Assembly (NCBI GenBank): GCA_946480175.1
Contig: CAMLIK010000016.1
Span: 1 to 40,395, forward strand
Source: an uncultured Gilliamella sp.
GTDB taxonomy: Bacteria; Pseudomonadota; Gammaproteobacteria; Enterobacterales; Orbaceae
Direction of reading: 5' to 3'
DNA: 40,395 bases
Below are positions 34,822 through 40,395 of this stretch, piece by piece. The first letter of the stretch is position 1. The number at the start of each line of letters is the position of its first letter. Under the pieces are notes generated by a model, which was given only the letters and a program-made list of their open reading frames with translations, ran no database searches and was not told where the DNA came from. The position numbers and the translations under genes were made by a program.

Positions 34822-36180
34822 TTAAATCATAGTCATATAGATCTGATTGTTGAGCAAATTTTTAGGATCAAACTGTTGTTTGATGGCGCGCATAAGTCGA
34901 CGATTTGTTTCAGGAATGGCGTCGTTGTAATAGCTAACTTTTGCGGTACCAATACCATGTTCGGCTGAAGGTAAGCCACCAAGTTCCAAACATTTTTGAT
35001 ACAGTGCTTGATGGACTTGTTGCAGATCGCTTTGCCACTGGTGGTCATCACGGTTATCGCGCAAAATACAGAGATGAATATTCCCATCACCCGCATGACC
35101 AAAGGCTAACATGCGTACTTTGGTTTGTACTTCAAGCTGTTTGGTAAAGTTAATAAAATCGGCAATACGATTTATTGGTACGACAATATCAATCGGATCT
35201 TGCTGGGTTACTGCCTCAACTGCGCGCACTAATGAACCGCGAATCGTCCAAATTTGATTGGTTTGTTTACTATCTTCAGCAACAAAAAAGTCACAATCAC
35301 CTAAATTAGCCAATAATTGTTGGCGTTGTTGTTCAATGGTTTGCTGATCGGCGCCATCAAGCATAATAATCAAATAAGCTTGGCTATTAGGTAGTGGAAA
35401 TTGAAAACCTGAATACTGCTCTCCCCATTGTGCCACTTTACGCTCGACAAATTCTAGCGCCGTTGGGGTTAGGGTATGTAACACAGTATTGATACTGGCA
35501 ATGGCTTGCTCAATGGTATTAAAACCGACAATAAATGTTTGCGACACTTTTGGTTTAGCTATCAGTTTTAAGGTACATTGAGTGATAATGCCTAAAGTGC
35601 CTTCACTACCAATGAATAGATGTTTTAAGGCAAGTCCGGTATTGTCCTTAACATTTTTGCTGCCAATAGTTAACACACTACCGTCGGCGATCACAACTTC
35701 AAGAGCTTGCACATAATCACGGGTCACACCATATTTTACTGCACGCATGCCACCGGCATTGGTGCTGATGTTTCCGCCAACGGTAGCCGTTTTGGCTCCC
35801 GGATCGGGCGGGTAAAATAGGTCATGCTGTTCGACAAACTGTTGCAGTTCTTGCAGCAAAATGCCGGGTTGCACAGTAACAGTAAAGGTTTGCTCATCTA
35901 ATTCAACAATATTAGTCATCAACGATAAATCAAGAATAATGCCGCCATTAGGGATGGTTGAACCAACTAAGTTAGTCCCTGCGCCACGAGTGGTAATATT
36001 TAGATTGTTTGCATTAGCAAATTTAACCATCTCGGCCACTTCGGTAGTGGTTTTGGGGTAGACTAAAATATCAGCGTGGCCATGCTTTAACTGTAAACCA
36101 TCAGTTAGATGTGATGGAGGGATGGCATCTTGTAGAACGATGCGTTTTGGGTCTTTAATAATATCTGTTAGATTGTTCAT
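34822..36180 (-). CDS. FAD-linked 2-hydroxyacid dehydrogenase (GlcD/D-lactate dehydrogenase-like)
   Basis: This 452-residue flavoprotein of the PCMH/VAO family oxidises a 2-hydroxyacid such as D-lactate, glycolate or a relative. FAD-binding signatures are TRGAGTNLVGSTIPNGGIILDLS (about 65-87), PDPGAKTATVGGNISTNAGG (about 130-149) and GSEGTLGIIT (about 200-209). The C-terminal catalytic cap ends with GHAGDGNIHLC and SAEHGIGTAKV, both metal-ligand or active-site motifs of GlcD and D-2-hydroxyglutarate dehydrogenase. It is the last gene of the aminotransferase-metQNI operon, 13 bases after metI. That suggests a substrate related to methionine, for example its 2-hydroxy analogue. This is inference. 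The exact substrate is not readable. Confidence 0.85.
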   Translation of the reverse strand: MNNLTDIIKDPKRIVLQDAIPPSHLTDGLQLKHGHADILVYPKTTTEVAEMVKFANANNLNITTRGAGTNLVGSTIPNGGIILDLSLMTNIVELDEQTFTVTVQPGILLQELQQFVEQHDLFYPPDPGAKTATVGGNISTNAGGMRAVKYGVTRDYVQALEVVIADGSVLTIGSKNVKDNTGLALKHLFIGSEGTLGIITQCTLKLIAKPKVSQTFIVGFNTIEQAIASINTVLHTLTPTALEFVERKVAQWGEQYSGFQFPLPNSQAYLIIMLDGADQQTIEQQRQQLLANLGDCDFFVAEDSKQTNQIWTIRGSLVRAVEAVTQQDPIDIVVPINRIADFINFTKQLEVQTKVRMLAFGHAGDGNIHLCILRDNRDDHQWQSDLQQVHQALYQKCLELGGLPSAEHGIGTAKVSYYNDAIPETNRRLMRAIKQQFDPKNLLNNQIYMTMI

Positions 36181-36193
36181 ACTAAATTACCGA

Positions 36194-36859
36194 CTAGCTT
36201 TTATCAAAATGGTTAGCAAACTTGTCACCAAAGTATTGAATCACCATTACAATAACAATAAGAATAACAATACATAAAATGAGAACTTCGGTTACATAGC
36301 GTTGATAACCATAACTGATGGCTAAGTCACCAATCCCTCCGCCACCAACAACGCCGGCCATTGAACTAAAGCTGATAAGCGAGATGGTAGTGACGGTTGC
36401 ATGGCGTATTAATTGTGCCATCGCCTCAGGAAATAAAATACCAAATATTATCCGCATGTGTGATGCACCACTGGCTACTGCAGCTTCAATTACCCCTTTG
36501 TCGATTTGGCTAAAGGCGTTTTCAGCTAATCGGGCATAAAAGGCAATAGCGGCAAGTGAAAGTGGTAAGATTACTGCTTTAGGACCAACTGCGGTATCGA
36601 CCAATAGAGCGCCTAAAGGTAATACTGTCACCATTAATATTAAAAATGGAATTGAACGAGTTGCGTTGACGATAAAATTGGCAATACTGTTGATGATTCT
36701 ATTTTTAAAGAAGAACTGATTGGACATTAAAAACAGCATTAAACCGATTAATGTACCAAATATTAAACCAGCTAATAATGACCAACTTACCATGATGAAT
36801 GTCTCGTAAGCGGCTTTCCATAACATTTGCGTTATTTCGGCAATGGTGAGTTTTATCAT
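36194..36859 (-). CDS. metI: Methionine ABC transporter permease MetI
   Basis: MetI forms the membrane channel of the methionine importer as a homodimer. The 221-residue product has five predicted helices and the permease EAA loop (VEAAVASGASHMRIIFGILFPEA, about 140-162) that contacts MetN. RSIPFLILMVTVLPLG and MAGVVGGGGIGDLAISYGYQRY are typical of MetI. Its start overlaps the metN stop by one base, so they are co-translated. Confidence 0.95.
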   Translation of the reverse strand: MIKLTIAEITQMLWKAAYETFIMVSWSLLAGLIFGTLIGLMLFLMSNQFFFKNRIINSIANFIVNATRSIPFLILMVTVLPLGALLVDTAVGPKAVILPLSLAAIAFYARLAENAFSQIDKGVIEAAVASGASHMRIIFGILFPEAMAQLIRHATVTTISLISFSSMAGVVGGGGIGDLAISYGYQRYVTEVLILCIVILIVIVMVIQYFGDKFANHFDKS

Positions 36860-37878
36860 TAATTTAATTCCTCAATAATGACTTCTTGATCTGCCAATTT
36901 GGTTATTAGATTTTCGATGTTAATCGGTTCACCAATGAGTTCGATCACCAAATTGCCTAAAGCTTGATTGTCGAAATATTCAATAAAACCATGCAGAATA
37001 TTAAATGCAACCTGCGCATCAATGGCAGATTGGTACAGTATTGGTTGGGTGGTGTTTTCGTTTATGTAACGCAAACGGACCAATTTGCCTTTAACATTTT
37101 GTTTGATAACATCTGGCAAATGGGTGTTTTCATCAATATTGAGAAATTTTTGCGTGAACGGTTGTTTTGGGCAGGCAAAAAGGTTGAAAGTGGTATTCAT
37201 TTCGACAATTTCACCTTGCGACATTACAGCAACCCGATGACAGATTTTTTTAACCACATCAATTTCATGTGTGATTAATACAATGGTTAATCCAAATTCT
37301 TGGTTAAGCTGTTTTAGTAAATCTAGGATTGCGCTAGTTGTGGTTGGATCTAATGCGCTGGTTGCTTCGTCACATAACAGTATTTTTGCATCATTAGCCA
37401 GCGCTCTGGCAATGCCGACCCTTTGCTTTTGCCCTCCACTGAGTTCAGCAGGGTAGGCACTAGCTTTATCACTTAACCCGACTAAAGTAAGTAATTCGTT
37501 AACTCTGTTTTTAACCGCATCGCCTTTATTACCTGCGGCTTTAAGCACAAAGGCAATATTGTCATAGACGGTTTTCGAGGACGCCAAATTGAAGTTTTGA
37601 AAAATCATCCCTACATGAAAACGAAAAGCCTGTAATTCGCGGCCGTGTAAGGTTTGAATGTCAACGCCATTGATAATAATTTGCCCGCATGAAGGTTCAG
37701 CCAGTCGATTAAGCGTTCTTACTAACGTACTTTTACCTGCACCGCTGGAACCAATGATACCGAAGATCTCACCTTGATTAACATCAAACGAGACCTTTTT
37801 AACGGCTTCGACAACTTGCCCTTTGGCTGCAAACCTTACTGAAACATCTTTTACTTGAATTAACGGATTAGTTTGCAT
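36859..37878 (-). CDS. metN: Methionine ABC transporter ATPase MetN
   Basis: MetN is the ATPase of the methionine importer. The 339-residue product has Walker [10 protein letters not shown] (about 39-47), Q loop IFQNFNL, signature [15 protein letters not shown], Walker [14 protein letters not shown] and H loop ITHEIDVV. The last about 95 residues are the NIL (ACT-like) regulatory domain, which binds methionine from the cytoplasm and shuts the transporter. It starts 2 bases after metQ. Confidence 0.96.
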   Translation of the reverse strand: MQTNPLIQVKDVSVRFAAKGQVVEAVKKVSFDVNQGEIFGIIGSSGAGKSTLVRTLNRLAEPSCGQIIINGVDIQTLHGRELQAFRFHVGMIFQNFNLASSKTVYDNIAFVLKAAGNKGDAVKNRVNELLTLVGLSDKASAYPAELSGGQKQRVGIARALANDAKILLCDEATSALDPTTTSAILDLLKQLNQEFGLTIVLITHEIDVVKKICHRVAVMSQGEIVEMNTTFNLFACPKQPFTQKFLNIDENTHLPDVIKQNVKGKLVRLRYINENTTQPILYQSAIDAQVAFNILHGFIEYFDNQALGNLVIELIGEPINIENLITKLADQEVIIEELN

Positions 37879-37880
37879 AA

Positions 37881-38699
37881 TTAAAATAATTGATAATCGG
37901 GTTTTTGGAAGGTATAAAAAATACCATTTTTATCATTAATCACTTGAGCGAATTCAGGTGATTTAAGTACTTCAATAATGTCTTTACCTAGTGTATCTTT
38001 TGATTCAGCACGAATTGAAATCACATTTTTATGATCTTTATCTAACACTTCATGATAAAGCGCTTTAGAAAGATCTAAACCAGCACCGATGGCATAATTA
38101 CCGTTAACGACTGATAACGCAACATTGTCTAAAGAGCGCGGTGTTTGTGGTGCTTCGATTGGCACTATCTCTAAACCATAGGGATTTTCAATAATGTCTT
38201 TAGGTGTTAAGTTATTTTTATCTACATTTGGATCAAGTTTAATTAATTTTGCTGCTTCTAAAATACGTAAAGCGCGAGCTTCGTTAGTTACATCGCTAGA
38301 GATCGTCACTTGATCACCCTGTTTTAATTGCGAAAAGTCGGTAATTTTGTTTGAATAAATACCCGCGCCAGCAGTTGGAACAAAACCAACTGCGATAATG
38401 TCTAAATTGCGAGCTTGTTTGAAGTTATTAAGATAAGTTAAATGTTGAAACAAATTAATATCGATATCTTTGTTGGCTAGTGCTAAATTTGGTTGAACAT
38501 AATCACTAAATTCCCGAATCTCAATGTGGTAACCTTTCTTCTCTAAACCCGGAGCGATAGCTTGTTTAAACATGTCGCCATAAGGGCCAGCGGCAACGCC
38601 AACAGTAATTTGATTCTCTTTTTTAGCACTATCACAGCCAGTTAATACCAACAGTGAAGTTAAAATGGCTAAAGTTGCCACAATTAATTTTTTAAACAT
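37881..38699 (-). CDS. metQ: Methionine-binding lipoprotein MetQ
   Basis: MetQ is the periplasmic methionine receptor tethered to the inner membrane. The 272-residue precursor has signal [20 protein letters not shown] and lipobox LTGC (Cys22). It continues with the NLPA-family core: [61 protein letters not shown] and [11 protein letters not shown]. Its first 16 bases overlap the end of the aminotransferase gene, pointing to one operon. Confidence 0.95.
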   Translation of the reverse strand: MFKKLIVATLAILTSLLVLTGCDSAKKENQITVGVAAGPYGDMFKQAIAPGLEKKGYHIEIREFSDYVQPNLALANKDIDINLFQHLTYLNNFKQARNLDIIAVGFVPTAGAGIYSNKITDFSQLKQGDQVTISSDVTNEARALRILEAAKLIKLDPNVDKNNLTPKDIIENPYGLEIVPIEAPQTPRSLDNVALSVVNGNYAIGAGLDLSKALYHEVLDKDHKNVISIRAESKDTLGKDIIEVLKSPEFAQVINDKNGIFYTFQKPDYQLF

Positions 38700-39859
38700 G
38701 ATAATTTTTCCTTAAGTTTGGATAGTCTTTCTAAAGCTGCAATCAGCGTTGGTTCTTGTTTAGCGAAATGGAAGCGAATATAGCGATATTCAAGATGTTT
38801 AAAAAAGGCCGAACCCGGCACTGCCGCTACGCCGACTTCTTTAATTAACCATTCGCAAAATTCAAAATCAGTCTTAAATGGATTTAACCCCGAAATATCC
38901 ACTAAAACGTAATAAGCACCCTGTGGTTCGTAATAAGTAAGCCCCAAGTCATCTAATCCTTTTAAAAATAGATGGCGCTTAGCGGTATAGGTTTCGGTTA
39001 ATTGTTGGTAATAATCATCTCCTAATGCTAACCCAACGCAAGCTGCTTTTTGTAGAGGCGCAGCTGCGCCAACAGTTAGAAAGTCGTGGATCATCTTACA
39101 ACCATCAATAATCCGCTTATCGGCAATAATATAACCGAGTCGCCAACCAGTGATCGAATAGGTTTTCGACAACGAGCTACAACAAATAGTCCGCTCTTGC
39201 ATATTGGCAAAGCTGGCTAAGTAAAGATGTTGATGTGGGGCATAAACCATATGCTCGTAAACTTCATCGGTAATAATATAGGCATCAAATTCAATCGCTA
39301 ATTGGCTAATATATTCAAGCTCAGTCTTTGTAAACACCTTGCCGCAAGGATTGCTAGGATTGCATAAAATCAGCGCTTTTGCCCCTTGCTCAAACGCTTC
39401 ACGAAGTTGTTGCTTATCAAATTCAAAGGTAGGTGGAATGAGTGGCACATAAATTGGTGTTGCATCAGACAAAATAGCATCCGCGCCGTAATTTTCATAA
39501 AACGGTGAAAAAATGATAACCTTATCTTTAGGATTACAAACTGTCATCACCGCGCACATCATCGCCTCGGTACTACCACATGTTACCAACACATTCTCAT
39601 CGGGATTGATATCAATTTGCATTAACTTTTGTTGCTTTTTAGCCAACAAACGGCGAAACTCAGCCGAACCCCAAGTGATTTCATACTGATGCGGACCATA
39701 ATCAGCAACTTGTTTTAACGCATCGATTAACGGTTTAGGTGGATCAAAATCAGGAAATCCTTGTGACAAATTGATAGCTTGATATTGATTAGCGATCCGA
39801 GTCATCCGGCGGATAACCGAATCGGAAAAGTGATCGAGTCGATTGGCTAGTTTATGCAT
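38684..39859 (-). CDS. PLP-dependent aminotransferase, YbdL-like (methionine/aromatic)
   Basis: This is a 391-residue fold-type I aminotransferase of class I/II. It has INLSQGFPDFDPPK (about 30-43), NPSNPCGKVF, the PLP-contacting DEVYEHMVY (about 199-207) and SSLSKTYSITGWRLGY, whose Lys (about 234) forms the Schiff base. Arg in RYIRFHFAK binds the carboxylate. The closest known type by eye is E. coli YbdL, which prefers methionine. It leads the metQNI operon, so 4-methylthio-2-oxobutanoate/methionine transamination is a reasonable guess. A kynurenine- or aromatic-aminotransferase role is possible. No strong Shine-Dalgarno is seen before the ATG. Confidence 0.85.
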   Translation of the reverse strand: MHKLANRLDHFSDSVIRRMTRIANQYQAINLSQGFPDFDPPKPLIDALKQVADYGPHQYEITWGSAEFRRLLAKKQQKLMQIDINPDENVLVTCGSTEAMMCAVMTVCNPKDKVIIFSPFYENYGADAILSDATPIYVPLIPPTFEFDKQQLREAFEQGAKALILCNPSNPCGKVFTKTELEYISQLAIEFDAYIITDEVYEHMVYAPHQHLYLASFANMQERTICCSSLSKTYSITGWRLGYIIADKRIIDGCKMIHDFLTVGAAAPLQKAACVGLALGDDYYQQLTETYTAKRHLFLKGLDDLGLTYYEPQGAYYVLVDISGLNPFKTDFEFCEWLIKEVGVAAVPGSAFFKHLEYRYIRFHFAKQEPTLIAALERLSKLKEKLSCLKN

Positions 39860-40395
39860 TGTTTTTATATATTAAAATTATGAGGTTGGAGATTATAATA
39901 TAAAATCTGCATTTGACTGTTAAATAATATATTTATATATAGTTATATTTTTTTTTTATAACCAGCTAAAAAAGGAACGTTGAAATCAGGACTAATTTCT
40001 TAATAAAGCGAGTTGTTAGGTAACTAATAAGATCGATTTTTATTAACCGCTTTTAGTATTATCAATAATAAAATTATAGTGACAGTCATCTAAAAAGTAC
40101 GATTGTTTTCACTACTCAAAACGTACATCGAGTTTTTAAAATGTACCATTGAAATTGGTATTTTAAGGTTTAAAAATAGAACTATTTCCTAGTTAATATT
40201 ATTTTTAATTATTTACTTTAATGATTAGTTTGGCGCTTTTCTTTACAAAAGTTAACAATTGCGCAATTAAAATCAGTTGCGAAGGAGGGTGTTCAAACTA
40301 TATAATTTTAAACACTTTTTAAGTGAATTTATCGGTTAGAGAACTGCCGATATAGCGAAAAAATTGAATTAAATTAGAATATTACTTGACAAGGC
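39860..40395. other. Gene-free right edge
   Basis: No coding frame is supported. Near the left end a minus-strand TATAAT (39897-39892) could be the -10 of the aminotransferase-met operon, without a clear -35. Further on there are a hairpin at 40136-40166 (TTAAAAT and ACCA arms, two-base bulge), a 12-bp palindrome AATTGCGCAATT (40257-40268) and a hairpin TATCGG/CCGATA (40330-40335/40347-40352). No MetJ boxes or S-box-type leader were recognised. The last 30 bases look like the start of a plus-strand promoter. Confidence 0.4.
40357..40391 (+). promoter_or_regulatory. Possible UP element and -35 of a strong promoter (cut by window edge)
   Basis: An A/T tract (about 40357-40384, starting GAAAAAATTGAATTAAATTA) leads into TTGACA (40386-40391) and AAGGC at the last base. 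The layout, UP-like tract then a consensus -35 followed by a GGC-type spacer, resembles rRNA P1 promoters of gammaproteobacteria. The -10 is outside the window. Confidence 0.4.

Noticed and set aside
40282-40339. AAGGAGG followed by GTG and a 16-codon frame
   Set aside because: The Shine-Dalgarno touches the GTG with no spacing, and the frame is too short and A/T-driven to claim.

Overview
The window looks like the chromosome of an AT-rich gammaproteobacterium. Protein sequences resemble Enterobacterales and Pasteurellales, and gene order is the familiar one in several blocks: rpsI-sspA-sspB, ygiF-glnE, leuS-lptE-holA-nadD, and bamD/rluD-pgeF-clpB. Low GC, small gene-to-gene gaps and these blocks would fit an insect-gut Orbaceae (Gilliamella-like) genome. 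That assignment is inference from composition and synteny, not from a search.

Layout. Bases 1-215 are the 3' end of rpsI. A gene-free, hairpin-rich stretch (216-1247) follows, then a full-length group II intron (about 1248-3966) that encodes a reverse transcriptase/maturase with an HNH endonuclease. The rho-independent terminator after the intron (3992-4018) is followed by sspA and sspB. A Fur-box promoter drives two overlapping ABC exporter-type genes of the YbtPQ/IrtAB kind (5561-9113). Next come a CYTH triphosphatase (ygiF-like, with a shortened C-terminal part), an unknown polytopic membrane protein, and glnE. After a convergent junction lie ttcA and efpL (minus), a yeiW-like cysteine-cluster gene and lysP (plus), infA (minus), and the minus-strand run leuS-lptE-holA-nadD. 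bamD is divergent from rluD-pgeF.

Between pgeF and clpB, which are neighbours in E. coli, there is an insertion on the minus strand. It contains queD-queE under a preQ1-I riboswitch whose 3' end is the queD Shine-Dalgarno, followed by three tandem DUF1176 genes. The third DUF1176 copy is frameshifted and has lost its Cys-containing segment. clpB is followed by duplicated terminator sequences and a decayed Cof-type HAD phosphatase gene. The window ends with a minus-strand operon: aminotransferase, metQ, metN, metI and an FAD-linked 2-hydroxyacid dehydrogenase. At the right edge an AT tract and a TTGACA hexamer look like the start of a strong plus-strand promoter.

How it fits together. Most of the window is housekeeping: translation, envelope assembly, NAD synthesis, chaperone and nitrogen control. 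The accessory parts are the intron and its structured flank, the probable iron-siderophore ABC pair, the tandem DUF1176 periplasmic proteins, and a methionine uptake and salvage operon that could also use the 2-hydroxy or 2-oxo analogues of methionine.
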